DNA from: Parapristionchus giblindavisi | Taxonomy: Eukaryota; Nematoda; Chromadorea; Rhabditida; Diplogasteridae | Assembly (NCBI GenBank): GCA_943737045.1 | Contig: CALSFV010000070.1 | Span: 434,001-498,000, forward strand | Length of the DNA: 64,000 nucleotides | Reading direction: 5' to 3' | Shown here: positions 1 to 12,232 of the stretch, piece after piece | Position numbering within the stretch: position 1 is the first letter of the stretch | How the letters are laid out: each line of letters opens with the position of its first letter | Notes under the pieces: generated by a model | What the model saw: the letters and a program-made list of their open reading frames with translations, nothing else | Database searches by the model: none | Told to the model about the DNA's origin: nothing | Program-made: the position numbers and the translations under genes

Positions 1-145
1 GCAACGATCTTCTTATGACAGGCAATCAATAACAATCGAGCATTACAGTATGCCAGACACTGTTCACATATATGGTGGCACACAGTACCTGGAGCAAGAA
101 TACGTTCAGTTCGCAAGAAATGTTCCCTGTATATCGATCGATAAG

Positions 146-716
146 TTAATATAGATCGTAAGATACAACTAACATGGCACTTGTGAACTGTTTCTTCATT
201 TCGTTTTCTTTTCTCGATGGATGAATCTTTCCAGAACACAGAAAAGGCATTTGTATGTAGTGAGCTTCTGCAGTTGCCAGCTTAAAGATCAAAGATCAGC
301 AACAAATCACATCTAGATTACGGTAACTGACATGTCCAATAGCAATGAGAATCTCTTTCCATGCTGATTTCTCTGCAATAGTTCGACCATATCCATATGC
401 ATCATCATGTTTCATTGCTTCAACAGCTGCAATCATAACTTGATGAGCTCCTTCATATTGCATCTTTCGTACACGACGACCAAAGTCATAGAAGTACTCT
501 GATACCTAGAATATATTACCATACTAAACATATTCTTCATATATTGTTTAATACTAGTAAATATTAAATAGTTGAAGCCAAATCAAAAAGAATAGCAGAC
601 GGAGAGGGGGTGCTACAAACCTGAGCAGGAATAGTTTCATTCTCTTCATCGATTGGTTCGAAGTTTGTTCCACTTAAGGCTTCGATACCTTCGTCGACGA
701 CTGATTCTTCGCTCAT
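146..716 (-). CDS. Small acidic protein of unknown function, 3 exons
   Basis: I do not recognise this family. The minus strand opens with MSEESVVDEGIEALSG and continues to ...ETIPAQ, where a donor follows. A second exon encodes VSEYFYDFGRRVRKMQYEGAHQVMIAAVEA and then KHDDAYGYGRTIAEKSAWKEILIAIGH, followed by a donor GTCAGTT. A third exon, starting after the AG near 282, can be read to a TAA at 146-148, giving about 135 residues. The first two exons are convincing because the frame holds across a GT-AG intron and the reading is soluble and charged. The last exon is weaker: two AG acceptors lie close together and give different tails, so the C-terminus is provisional. The start is the first in-frame ATG after the spacer shared with the divergent gene. 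Confidence 0.5.
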
Positions 717-1019
717 TCTGAAACAGAATATTCGAAATCCATAATTTAATTAAGTATTTACAACCAAAGGCTTTCAAAAGCAAAATTTTCAGTAAACCGC
801 AACGCGCCTTAACATTTCGACCGCACGCGTGGAAAAGTAGAGCAATATTAGTGAGCTAGGTCAAAAATTTTCTTTTGATCTTTGAACTTTTGTCAACTTT
901 TACTTAAATTCGCGATTTTTTCGTTGTGAAATGGGATGCAAATCAAATCAAATTAGAAATAAGAGTAGAGAAATACATGACAGGGAATAGTCATTCATTT
1001 ATATAAAATTCTTTCTACG
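717..1019. promoter_or_regulatory. Bidirectional intergenic spacer
   Basis: About 300 bases separate the start codons of two divergent small genes. No ORF is visible. The spacer is AT-rich apart from a short CG-containing stretch near 797-832. It must carry the 5' ends of both transcripts, but I see no clear TATA box. Confidence 0.4.
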
Positions 1020-1709
1020 ATGTCGGTTGCTGACAATATACAGAGAAGTTATCCTATATCAGATGTAAGTTCTTCCATTGATATGATCACTATTTTGATT
1101 GAATGATTAAGATAATAGAAGAATCTATTCGTATTGTTCTCTCATCTGGAAGAGAACGTTCTCTATCACTCAAAGTATCAATCAATAATGGTGAAGTAAC
1201 TACGAATCTAAAAGCTATTGATGAAGAAGAAATCGTTGAATCAGTAAGTGTCATCTACCATAAGCTGAGATCTACCGTAATCTTATGATTATTGATTGAT
1301 TACAGGGTGTAAATGTAGATGTGAAAGATTTAGTTCGTCGTAATCGTGACTGTCGTCGTGTAAGAGATGCTTGTCTGGCTGCTAGACAACATTATTTCGA
1401 GGTAGATGAATAAAATGATTGAATTATTCTAAAAATGAAAGTGAATTGATAATGATATGGAGATGAAAGGTCGTACGGAACACGAGGACAATGGATGTAG
1501 ACAAATGTTGCAAGGATCTACGACAACGAAGAAAGGATTTAAGAAGAAACGAGGACGATACCGTGCCAAAGGTAGTACTGTAGTCTTATAATCTATCGTG
1601 AAGTGATTGTTTAGGGAAGTTGGCTCGGATGGGTCTTCCGCCCGATCCATGGAGAGAACACAAAATTAAAGCACTGAAGTTATTCACAGAGATCGTTAAT
1701 TGGATCTAA
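1020..1709 (+). CDS. Small basic protein of unknown function, 5 exons
   Basis: Starts MSVADNIQRSYPISD, then a short intron (1065 to about 1110), then an exon reading IIEESIRIVLSSGRERSLSL and on to ...EEEIVES. Next come GVNVDVKDLVRRNRDCRRVR and ...CLAARQHYFE, then a lysine/arginine-rich exon (MKGRTEHEDNGCRQML... KKGFKKKRGRYRAK), and a final exon GKLARMGLPPDPWREHKIKA ending ...EIVNWI and TAA. All junctions are GT-AG and stay in frame, giving about 175 residues. The basic patch suggests nucleic-acid or ribosome contact, but that is inference from composition only. I recognise no domain. Confidence 0.55.
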
Positions 1710-2217
1710 TAGTCTTCTATATTCTAATACAATAGAATAAACACTTTGTGGAATAATTTGATTCACATTATTACAATTTGTTATTAAATACAAATTTCTC
1801 ATTAAAAATCAAAATACACATTCAAAGAACGAAAAATAATTGTGGTGGTAATGTTGGAGACATGAGATGAAAGTACAAAAGAGGTTGTAAATAATTAAAT
1901 TTTATAGCAATGAATCACAATAAATTCAATAAAATCAATAAATTTTTAATGTGCTCGAAAAAATACTGCTAAAAAAAGTTCTCTCATCGTTGTAGTTGTG
2001 TTTACTATGTACCAGTACACTGAACAAGTTGTCTGTATTCTTTATTAAGACCCCCCTCGAGATACTCGAGGGTAACAATAATAAGAATGGCGATAGACGA
2101 ATGAGACCGGGAGCAATTAAAGAGATCTACTCTTCAACACTTGTAGTTGTTAAAACTTACGAAATAGAATAACATTTATCTATCATGTAATTACAGATAA
2201 TTAATATCTAACAGCAA
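1710..2217. other. Intergenic, convergent 3' ends
   Basis: Lies between the end of the 1.0-kb gene and the end of the minus-strand secreted-protein gene. It contains AATAAA-like sites near 1735 and a perfect short hairpin at about 2046-2072, CCCTCGAG around a 3-base loop with matching CTCGAGGG. No coding potential is seen. Confidence 0.5.
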
Positions 2218-5200
2218 TTATAACGAGAAAATTTTCGTGGCAAAAGAGACAAGAATAAGTCCAAATAAAGTAAATGAATAGGAACCTGTAAAAGCATTGA
2301 TTGATTAAATGAATCGATTGATTAATAGACCTGATGTGACTTGAATAAGGAATCGAGGTGTATGTGATGAATCAGAAGTAGTTACTGATAGAGAAAGAGA
2401 TCTACCATACATTCCTGTTTGATAATATCCCGTTGATGAAGTTATTGTGATACTTAATATTGATTGATTGACTTAGAATATGAATCTAGACTCACTCTTT
2501 CTTATCATCTCCTTGTGTAGAAATAACAACAGTTTCATTTGATTTGATATCAGACACTATATATCCAATATTCATATATACCTGAATGATATAAAACACA
2601 CTATCCGAGAAAATCAACATAGGTGCGGTATCGATGAAAAATAGATTTTTCTGCTTTACGTGTGATAATTACAGGCTCCATGAGTGTAGTTCACTGGTAC
2701 TTGGAAATTCCTTCCAATTGAAAATTCGCTTCAGGAAGTGACCACACAACGGTTTGGCGCCTTTTCCTAAAAAGTTTATTTCGAATCCAATCGATTCGGG
2801 AGCGGCCGCTATCGACCCCTTGGCTAATTCTAAGAAACTATTGTCATGGAGAGTTTTTCGATCAACGGTCAACGAAGGCTGGAATTCGGGAATTTTCGAA
2901 ATAATTTTCACATTAAATTAATTCTCACTATTTTCCCATGGCGAATATAAATTTTTTATTTGCTCAATAACTTCTACATGTGATAGCACACCTTTAGTTT
3001 AAAAATCATAATTTTTTAAAAAAGTAATTATGGCGAACGAATCATTTTATAACGAAAGTCGTGAATTATGGTGTGCTCCTACAGTAATCCCTATTCGGTT
3101 AATTTTGTTTTTCGCTAGTTTTGAGCATATTTTCAGCGGTTTTCTTTACATTGTTAGACGTATATGATTATTCTGCACCATCGGAGTACAGCTGCACGGT
3201 ATATATGATGACCACATTGCTCTTGTACTGTAAATGTTATTCACTTTCGTAAACGAGCCAGCTTGCGGCGTAGTTACCATACTCATGCCGTTCTGTGCTC
3301 TTTCTTGTCGGTTTTATAGACTTATCAGAGAATAACAGAGAGCACGTAAATTACAGTACACGTACAGTACAAGAACGATCAGTAATGTGATCATCATATA
3401 TACCGTGCAGCTGCACTCCGATGGTGCAAAATAATCAAATACGTCTAACATTGTAAAGAAAACCACTGAAAATATGCTCAAAACTAGCGAAAAACAAAAT
3501 TAACCGAATAGGGATTACTGTAGGAGCACACCATAATTCACGACTTTCGTTATAAAATGATTCGTTCGTCATAATTACCTTTTTAAAAAATTATGATTTT
3601 TAAACTAAAGGTGTGTTATCACATGTAGAAGTTATTGAGCAAATGAAAAATTTATATTCGCCATGGGAAAATAGTGAGAATTAATTTAATGTGAAAATTA
3701 TTTCGAAAATTCCCGAATTCCAGCCTTCGTTGACCGTGGATCAAAAAAACTTTCCTCTGCAATAGTTTCTTAGAATTCGCCAAGGAGTCCATTATACTCA
3801 CTCCCGAATCGATTGGATTCGAAATAAACTTTTTAGGAAAAGGCGCCAAATCGTTCTGTGGTCACCCCCTGAAGCGAATTTTCAATTGAAAGCAATTTCC
3901 AAGTACCAGTGTACTTCACTCATGGAGCCTGTAAATATCACACATAAAACAGAAAAATCCATTTTTCATCGATACCAAAAAATATCCCAGTTGTTGAATT
4001 TTCTCAGATAGTGTTTTATAAATCAATCCATCAATCAATCAATCAATCAATCAATATTGATAGAATGAACATACATCTTTAGTGAATGTTACATTAGCCG
4101 AAAGACTATTAACTGAATATGGGATATTGTATGAAGAATCTTTAGACAAATATCCAGAAGAAACTAATGCAAATGAACCTCCTTCATTGATTGATTCAGT
4201 ATAAGCTTAAAATATTAATCGATTAATGATTCATTTGAATAAATCAATAAACTTACGAGTATTGGCATTTAATGTGAATTGAATAAGATTATTCCCTACA
4301 AAATTAACTACAGTTGCGATGGGACTGTAGATTGTAACGAATGAATTGTATGCTTGATAATCATTACTGCAATATTCGATTGATAAGATATATTTTTGAT
4401 CTGCCGTGACTTACTTCATATCCAAAATAGCATAGTTGGTATCGTGACACAAATCGTAACCGACACTAGCAACTGTTCCACCCTGAAAAAAATTATTTAG
4501 ATAGTATTTAATAGAAGATAAGAGAGATTTCCCCCGATTATCCCTTCGGATATACTAAAGTTTTCTTCAAATTTCAGAAACCCACACGCGTTTTTGGCAC
4601 AAACCAACAAGCATAAGAAGGGTCGTTGATTTTCTTATACTAATAGATAAATAACATACATATAGATGATTGAATGATTTCATTGTGAATGATTCTTCTG
4701 CACTCAATACAGTTATTGTATAAACATTGTACTGAAAAGTTCATTCATTCTCTCATATCTTATCTCATTTCAAACTCACATCATATTTGAAGACTGAATT
4801 ATCAACAGGACCATTAGCTAATTGTGCACTGATTACAGGAGCAGCAGTATCTAAATAGAATCAATCAATAATTTGTATTCTATTTATATTAATACCTTAC
4901 ATTCATTTGATACGATATATAAAGTATATGGAACCTTCTCAGTTCCTACCGCATTCTGGTCGTTAATCTATACCAAATATAATTAGTTTCTAATGTTTAT
5001 TGATTGATTGATTGATTACCGTAATTGGAGCACGAAGAAGACGAGCTTCATCAAGAATATAAGAACTATCTGGTCGAGGTTTAGCTAGATCGACGATACT
5101 CAAAATATAGTCATTTAGATAAAGTTTCAGAATGAATAACTACTTGTAGCTGGCAGTTGAATCATAAATAGTGACTTTTGATGCATAATCTCCATTTGAT

Positions 5201-5471
5201 TTAGATGAATAAACAGCATAAATGTGATAGGCTTGATTCTCTTTCAAGTCTAGAATCTGGAAAAATATATCATTTTTTGTCATGTTTAGTACTATAAAAT
5301 GAAGAAAAACGAACAGTTTTCGCTCCAGAAGCAATTTCAGAAGATGTTAGAACCAGAGAGTCTTGAAATTCTATAAGAAAAGAAAGTTTTATATTTTGTA
5401 TTTAGAAAATGGATTTCACTTGTTGCTGAAGATAGACTGAATAGAAGTATGAATGAGACGAAGGATTTCAT
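2218..5471 (-). CDS. Secreted or membrane-anchored extracellular protein
   Basis: Starts MKSFVSFILLFSLSSAT, a clear signal peptide. Successive exons read KFQDSLVLTSSEIASGAKT, ILDLKENQAYHIYAVYSSKS, IVDLAKPRPDSSYILDEARL, INDQNAVGTEKVPYTLYIVS, ...GGTVASVGYDLCHDTNYAIL and PYTESINEGGSFALVSSGYL. The last exon, SYSFTLFGLILVSFATKIFS-L-TAA, is a hydrophobic tail of the kind cleaved for a GPI anchor or used as a single membrane segment. The body is rich in Ser, Thr, Asn and beta-prone residues with few cysteines, like nematode CUB-like or adhesion-type secreted proteins, but I cannot assign a domain firmly. Exons stay in frame over about eleven GT-AG junctions. The intron after ...SANVTFTKD (about 4073 down to 2583) is unusually long because it contains the 1.4-kb foldback element. 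Role unknown; probably surface or gut lumen. Confidence 0.6.
2586..4018. mobile_element. Foldback element, about 1.43 kb (copy 1)
   Basis: Two arms of roughly 600 bases are near-perfect reverse complements around a centre near 3290. Termini share a motif like ACACTATC(C/T)GAGAA, at about 2593 and, inverted, at about 4010. A related copy lies at 34150-35570. Each arm holds an 65-80-codon open frame (minus 2669-2911; minus 3652-3849) that I think is incidental. There is no transposase, so it is non-autonomous. The superfamily is unknown because I could not define a target-site duplication. It sits wholly within an intron of the secreted-protein gene. Confidence 0.85.
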
Positions 5472-6153
5472 AATAATGGATGATTGGAGAAAGGACAATA
5501 GAAACTATTGAAGTAGATTCTTTTATATCTTCTCAATCAAGACAATTCATGAATGATGATTCATTTACTGATAAGAATTGCAGTCTTATCTTTGTAAATA
5601 TTAAGTGACTAATGTAGTATTTGTAAGCATTCCAATAGAAGATTCATATATGACTGATAAAGAAATGATTCACTGATATCAAAACAGTACTCAATCATTT
5701 TTTCAATGTTTCCATACATGAAGGAATATTTGAAATTGAATTTTCCAAGAGCTGCAAAAAAATCAAATGAAGTTCCTCATATATTTTGCTTATGAAATTT
5801 TGCTATTTATTTGATTGATTTGGTTAATACAATCAATATTTTTCAGATGGCTTCCGTTTTCACTATCTTCTTTAATTTAGTTCGGCTTCATTTAATGCAA
5901 CTTCTCATTTTTATATAAAGATTTTTTCAAAATAATAATGAGTGGGTAAGAGCACGGACTGGGGTTATAGTGCAACAAATTGAGGCGATGGCGTTGGGCT
6001 GCTCGCATATCTTCGCTTGATTCTGATAGATTGTCGAGAATAGTGATGGAATGGTGCCCATAACGGCCAAAACGATGTCGAACCAGGCTTTATGAACATT
6101 GCAAGAAACAATGTATATTTGTACCTGTGTTTTTTTAGAAATACAACTTACCG

Positions 6154-6641
6154 TATCGTACATGTAAAAATCATTGTATCATGAACGGTGTGAATGGGTC
6201 TGAACGGATCAGGCCGATCAAGATTTTAGCGAGCGATTATGAGCGAACCGAACATTTTCGTAATTTCTCTTTGTTTTCATTGTTTTTCTCTTATTCGAAT
6301 CTACTATTTTAAAATAAATTATGCCAAAATATTGCCATTTAACAAAAATCATTGCTTTCACTTTGAATAAATTGCCCCAATGAACCAAAATTGACCTAAT
6401 TATTCAGCGTATAATCGGAACAGTTTATTCAACGTTCAAGCAATGATTTTGGTTAAATGGCAATATTTTGGCCTAATTTATTATAATATAGTAGATTCGA
6501 ATAAGAGAAAAACAATGAAAACAAAGAGAAATTACGAAAATGTTCGGTTCGCTCATAATCGCTCGCTAAAATCTTGATCGGCCTGATCCGTTCAGACCCA
6601 TTCACACCGTTCATGATACAATGATTTTTACATGTACGATA
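6154..6641. mobile_element. Foldback/MITE, 488 bp
   Basis: The left arm (from TATCGTACATGTAAAAATCA, about 6154-6375) and right arm (about 6420-6641) are near-perfect reverse complements with a short central spacer. No coding capacity. The match stops sharply at TATCGTACATG on the left and CATGTACGATA on the right. I see no clear target-site duplication. Confidence 0.8.
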
Positions 6642-7306
6642 TAGTTGACGATGCCTTGCCGCCATAATAAGCACAAGGTCGCAGCCCCTGCTGGCGGCAA
6701 AATTTTTGCATCCGCAAATTCAGATTTTTTATTTTACTTTACGGGATTGTATGCTCCAATCAGAAATAAAGTAGAAGCTGGAAGTATAATAATAAAGTAC
6801 AAAATGTACGATCCTTTAGTGAAAGCTTTGGTCATTGTAAAGAAGGAATGTGTTTTGATCTTTTTGTTCATTATGTATCTTTACAATAGAATAACATATA
6901 GTAATTGACTGTTTCTTCATTCATTCATTCAGTTATATTATTCTCCTAGTTTTATTCTCTTCCATTCAAAAGGTTGACTAAGCATTAACGTTGTTTTCCC
7001 ACAATGAAGTACTGTTTTCTCTGTCTCACTCTTCCTCTCTTCATTACTGTTTCTATCTTTAGATTATTTCATCTGAATGAAGTAGTATTGTAAAAGATGA
7101 AAGATAAGCTATAGTTAGAATGAATAGTATTAGATTGACTTGATACAATGTAAAGAATATGTCACTGTAGTTAAAGGTGGAGTCCCGCGAATATTTTCGT
7201 GAATCAGCTGTGAAGATAGAATGAAAAGATATTCTGCTTACTGCACACTATTTATTTTTGACTGATTGTGCGTATTGATACGAAACATGATTGGATCAGC
7301 TGGCAC

Positions 7307-7400
7307 CAGGGTTGTTCCGAAAAATTTTCCGACCGGAGCGGACGATTTCCAAAAAAAAAATTACTTGAAAATAACGTTTTCTGAATTGGGCTCAACCCTG
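7307..7400. mobile_element. Tiny hAT-type MITE, 94 bp, with 8-bp TSD
   Basis: Begins CAGGGTTG and ends CAACCCTG, a perfect 8-bp terminal inverted repeat. It is flanked on both sides by the same 8 bases GCTGGCAC (7299-7306 and 7401-7408). An 8-bp duplication and CAGGG termini are standard hAT hallmarks. No coding capacity. Confidence 0.82.
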
Positions 7401-9213
7401 GCTGGCACAATTCAGTCAAAGTCACGCATTTTGAAGATTAGCCAGTTCGGTAACTGTATTCGAAACATGAGTTAGATAATAGTTTGCATGAATATTCCCG
7501 GGCCTCCATCTTTTAAAGATCTTAGATTCTTCTTCATTCCATTCTTGTTATCATAATCAGTCTCATGAATAGAATTACTGAATGGATTGAATGAGATGAA
7601 TGAATGACTGTACATATAAGATATGAGAAGTTACACATTCTTCATCTATTGTAACAAAGTGAACAACACTTAGACTAGCTTAATGGTTTCCTACTACACT
7701 TAATTCATTCATGTTTCTATAGATGGAATAGATAAGAAGGAAGAACATCTTCAGTAGACATTGCATATGAATACCGGATCCGGGTTAAAGGTAGAACTAA
7801 GCAACCTATCAATCGATATTCATGGAGCAATGTATATGTAAATGATAGTAAGACCTTGTGAAGGGATGATGTTCAGAGAAGAGAAAGGGAATGGCATTGA
7901 TGTTCAATGATCCAACCATGAAGAAGAAGAAGAAGAAGAAGAAGAATCTAGAAGAACACTTCCTTTCTCTCTTCTTCTATGTCTCTCTTTCTTCCTCTTC
8001 TATTCGGACCATTAACCTTTTCAGCTTCATAGGTATTGTTGTGTTGCCAAAGAAAGGGAAAAGCCAAAAGAGAAGGTGAAAGAGAATGATAAAAAGGTAT
8101 GATTAAATGAATGGTAATAGATCTATTAGAAGGAATGATAATGAGATGAGTTACACTATCGATGAATGAATAGAATATATTGGATTGTATATGGTTTAGT
8201 ATATTAGATAGTTATAGAATAGACTATTGTCTGTCTATTCTGTGGATGGTTTCTCGAGATGAAAGAATAGAACAGAGTAGTATATAGTACTCGAATAAGT
8301 AAGTAAGTAAGTAATGTTATGGCATATATATACTGGTAATATATAGGTGAGGAAATGTATTCATTCATTCAAGAGATACTTATGAAGGAATGAGAGAGAG
8401 TAAGTGAGTATTGAGCCTTAGTCTATATCTAGAGGAAGATGATTGGATTGTAGCTAGTTATGTACATCCAATCAAATACCATATATAATGAACACTCAAG
8501 AGAAGATGCCATTTGTAATGAACAATACCATCACTTTATTTAAAATCAAATGTTCTTTTTCATATACAGGAAAAGCAATGGAACGTCGAGCTTATCCTGG
8601 ATCAGTCTTCATTTGAAATAACTAAGAGACAATGAAAAGTTGAAGGAATGACTGATTTCATGATAGATAATGAATGTATTACATTGTATTCGGTCTATTA
8701 CTTTCACTTTTCATTCATTGTAATGTATTATTGTAATAAATAATGACGAATTAGTATTGTAAATAGATGAATAAACAGTCATGATCAGATAAGAATTACT
8801 TTACTATACTATGTTATTACACATTTTGAAAGAAGTCATGCACATAGTTCAATGATTAATTAAATCCAATTGATGACTTCAGTGAGAGATTGAAAGATCA
8901 ACGATCAAAATGATGATTACGGTAGTCTGCCAATTGAAAACATGACTGAGTGAATTAGAAGTCGAAGTGAAAGGTACTTATAAAGTTGGAGTAGCAATAA
9001 AGGAATGATTATTGTAACAGTTGGAATCTATCGTACACTTCTTCTTTCTTCACTCAAAATAGTCCAGAAGTAGAAGAAGAGGAGGCAAGAATGGAAAACA
9101 GTAGAGAATTCTTTTGCCTCATTCAATAGTTAACTGGTTGTAGTCTCTTCACAACTCTTCCCTCTCTCATCAATTTAGTCTAGCCTGAGGGGCGGTCGTT
9201 GTATATGAACAAG

Positions 9214-9221
9214 TATAAAAG
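9214..9221 (+). promoter_or_regulatory. TATA box of the collagen gene
   Basis: TATAAAAG lies 53 bases before the collagen ATG at 9274. It is flanked by two G-rich blocks, GGGGCGG at about 9188 and GGGGGCGG at about 9229. Position and sequence fit a core promoter. TATA promoters are usual in highly expressed cuticle collagen genes. Confidence 0.7.
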
Positions 9222-9273
9222 GTACTCAGGGGGCGGAGTGAATACCACATTCTCATCCATTCATTCCATCATT

Positions 9274-12232
9274 ATGGAAGACGTCAAAAAGATGGAAGCT
9301 GAAGCTACTGCACTCAGAAGGTAATTAATATTTTTATATTTATTATTGTTTCCTTCGTATCATCGAATCAATTTCTTAATTGGATTTCTGTAGCTTCTCT
9401 TATGCGCTTATAGATCATTTGCAATTTGATATTTATAAGAACGAAAGTATTGAATTGTTGTTTGGAATAAATGTCCATGTCTGCCTATTACATACTTATT
9501 CATTTCCCTTTCATCTTTTCATTCTTCTCCGTATAGTAATTGAAGTATCTTGTACCTTCTTTTCTTCGTCTTCAATTACTCAATGACTTTTCAAGTATTT
9601 CTTCATACTCTTTTAAATGGCTTCAACTTATTTTCGTTCTATTTTCCAGTATATTTATATTTTTTTTAAATAAAAATAGTGTGCATTTTGAAGTTTTGAA
9701 GTATGCGGATTAACTAATCAGTAGTGAGAATTAATAGCTAGAAGCTTTCATCTTTTGTCTCTTTCTTTTTCTGTTGTAGTTGACAAGATAAGTAGCAGTG
9801 AGAAAGGAGGAAAAGAAGATGAAATGAAGGGCATAGGATATGCTAATGATATGGTTGTATACAAGGAAGAAGGAAACTAGTATCATACCTTCACATTCTG
9901 ACTCAAACTAGATATCATTCATGAACTTTTATCAAATCATCTTTCTCTCGATTGATCTTTGATCTTTTATCTTTCTACCGATTTATCTTTGATCTTTCTA
10001 TCGAATGATCTTTGGTATATCTATTGATTGATCTTTGATCTTACTATCGATTGATCTTTGATCTTTCTATGGATTGATCTTTGATCATTTCCAGAGTAGC
10101 ATTCTTCGGAGTGGCATTATCTACAGTAGCAACTCTTGTTTGTGTCATTTCTGTTCCAATGTTATACAACTACCTTCAACATATGCAAAGTACTATGCAA
10201 AATGAGGTTAGACTTTAATCTTTGATATTTGATTTTTAATCACTGATCTTGAAAATTCAGGTTGATTTCTGTAAGAGTCGATCGGCAAATATCTGGAAGG
10301 AAGTGACAAGAACACAGGTATACTGTAGATTGATCTTTGATCTCTGATAAATAGTCGATTTTTTTTATAGCCTAAGTAAAAAATGAACAAGTTGTGTTGA
10401 ATGATGGCTTATAAGAATAGTTCAAGAATAGTATGGAAGCTTATTGAGAGATTACCTTCTTATTCTATTCTTTCATTCCCTTCTCCTCTTCCCCCTTCTT
10501 CTCTCTCTTCCTCTCTTCCTCTCTTCCTTCCTCTTCTCTTCTTTCTTCAGTATCTGTCTATTATAGAAGTGGAACAGATAGAAGAGAAGAAGAGGTTTAA
10601 GTGCTATTTACTATTACTACATAACACATATATATTAGAGTAGATAGAGATGAATGAATACATTTATCCTCCTTATTACATTATAATGTTTCTTAATCAA
10701 TCAATTCGAGATAAGAGAAGATAAGAATGAAGGAATCTATTGATTGATTAATGGAATAGTTAGGACAAAAAGTAATGGACCATATTAGGGTCTTTCTATC
10801 TCTTCATTCCATATCTTATGTAGTCTCTATATAATCAATAGAATGTACTTATTGAAGTCATAGGTGTAGATATTACAGTATACAAAGTGGTCATCTAATT
10901 ATCTCCGTTATACTTCTTACTTATATTACGTCATTGTCTTGTTTATAGTGGTAGTACAAGCAATTATGATGAGAGAGTATGGAGAATGAACAGGGTGTCA
11001 TAGATAAAGATGAAGTAGTAGCCATTGGAGAGATTAAGTTATGATCAGATATATTAGATGTATATCTATAGTTGTACTGCTCAACTCATCCGGTTGTACC
11101 TTAAAGGAGATGAATAGATTAGATCGATCCATTAGATGAATACTTAGTAATAGTATTACTATGACTCAATAACTTGTTGTTGTTGTCTATTGGATAGAAC
11201 CACACTATGACCTTGTCTATATGGATTACAGAACTACTTCAATGGATTATGGTAATGGATTACGGTAATGGATTACGGTACTTGTAGGTACTTGCACAAG
11301 TCAGTGGAGGACATGTCATTGGAAAACGTCAAGCAGGTTACGGTAGTTCAGCAGCTGTAGAAGCAGGAGGATCACGATCAATGCATGGAGGAGGAGGAGG
11401 TACTGTATCTATAAGTGTACTGTAATTGTATGAAATCAATCAATAGGTGGAGGATGTTGTGGATGTGGTCAATCAGCTCAAGGACCACCTGGACCTCCTG
11501 GTAGAGATGGTGAAGATGGTGGAGATGGTGCTCCTGGTGAGAATGGAAAGAATGGTCCTGATGCTCCTCCTACACCTACTCAAGCTGCAGCTGCTGTAAT
11601 ACCCCTGGTTCGATTCCCCATCCTCACATCATCTTTTGCAGGATTTCTGTTTCGATTGTCCGGATGGACCTCCTGGACCTCCTGGTGCACCTGGAGAGAA
11701 GGGACCAAGAGGATCAGATGGTGAACCTGGACGTCCTTCTGATGGTGGTGCACGTGGTCCTCCTGGACCTCCTGGTATACTGTATATCTACAGTAATCAT
11801 CATATAATCATTCCCTTCAGGACCTCCTGGACCTCCCGGTTCTGATGGACAACCTGGTAATGCTGGATCAGCTGGAGCACCTGGAAAGATGTCTGAAGTT
11901 GCCGGTCCCGATGGACCTCCCGGACCTCCTGGTATTATATCATACACTTTTAGAATACATATGAATGATCGTTATAGGACCTGATGGACCTCCTGGACCC
12001 TCTGGAAACGCTGGAAGTCCCGGAAATCCTGGATCAGATGTGAGATTACGGTATTTATTGAAATAGATTACAGTATGATTTGTAGGGAGCACCAGGACCA
12101 GTTGGAGATGGTGGTAAAGCAGGAGGACCTGGTTCACCTGGTAAGGCAGGAGAGAATGGTCCTGATGGAAGTAGAGGTAATGCCGGAGGATGTGACCATT
12201 GTCCACCACCAAGAACAGCTCCTGGATATTAA
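9274..12232 (+). CDS. Nematode cuticle collagen
   Basis: Structural collagen of the cuticle, secreted by the hypodermis. Exon 1 ([16 protein letters not shown]) and exon 2 ([20 protein letters not shown]...) form the nematode cuticle collagen N-terminal domain with its single hydrophobic anchor. Exon 3 is [19 protein letters not shown]. Exon 4 carries [14 protein letters not shown], where Lys-Arg is the expected subtilisin-type (BLI-4-like) processing site. The Cys cluster [16 protein letters not shown] opens the first Gly-X-Y block, [15 protein letters not shown] the second, and the end is [13 protein letters not shown]. Gly-X-Y blocks are split by several very short introns. Total is about 300 residues, usual for the family. 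Introns 1 and 3 are long (about 770 and 975 bases) and hold GATCTTTGATC-type and TACNGTA repeats. I cannot assign a specific col, dpy, sqt or rol orthologue. Confidence 0.93.

Larger units (their letters stand above)
5472..9213. other. Gene-poor intergenic region
   Basis: About 3.7 kb with no convincing exon chain. It contains a 488-bp foldback (6154-6641), a 94-bp hAT-type MITE (7307-7400), an (AAG)n run at about 7919-7945, GTAA repeats near 8297-8313, and many ATGAATGA-type simple stretches. Short open frames here (for example 6645-6908, 7891-8079) have no splice context or recognisable protein and are not called. Confidence 0.6.

Noticed and set aside
2669..2911. 80-codon minus frame, repeated at 34231-34434 and 35341-35565
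   Set aside because: It lies in the arms of the foldback element. Its presence in several arms follows from arm similarity, and it matches no transposase.
5930..6010. tRNA-like GTGGGTAAGAGCACGGACT stretch
   Set aside because: No B box or paired acceptor ends; the resemblance is limited to one short arm.
11600..11620. Perfect B-box-like GGTTCGATTCC in a collagen intron
   Set aside because: No A box, acceptor or anticodon arm fits within the 50-base intron, so it is not a tRNA.
11714..12212. Minus-strand Gly/Pro-rich frames opposite the collagen
   Set aside because: They are antisense shadows of Gly-X-Y codons.
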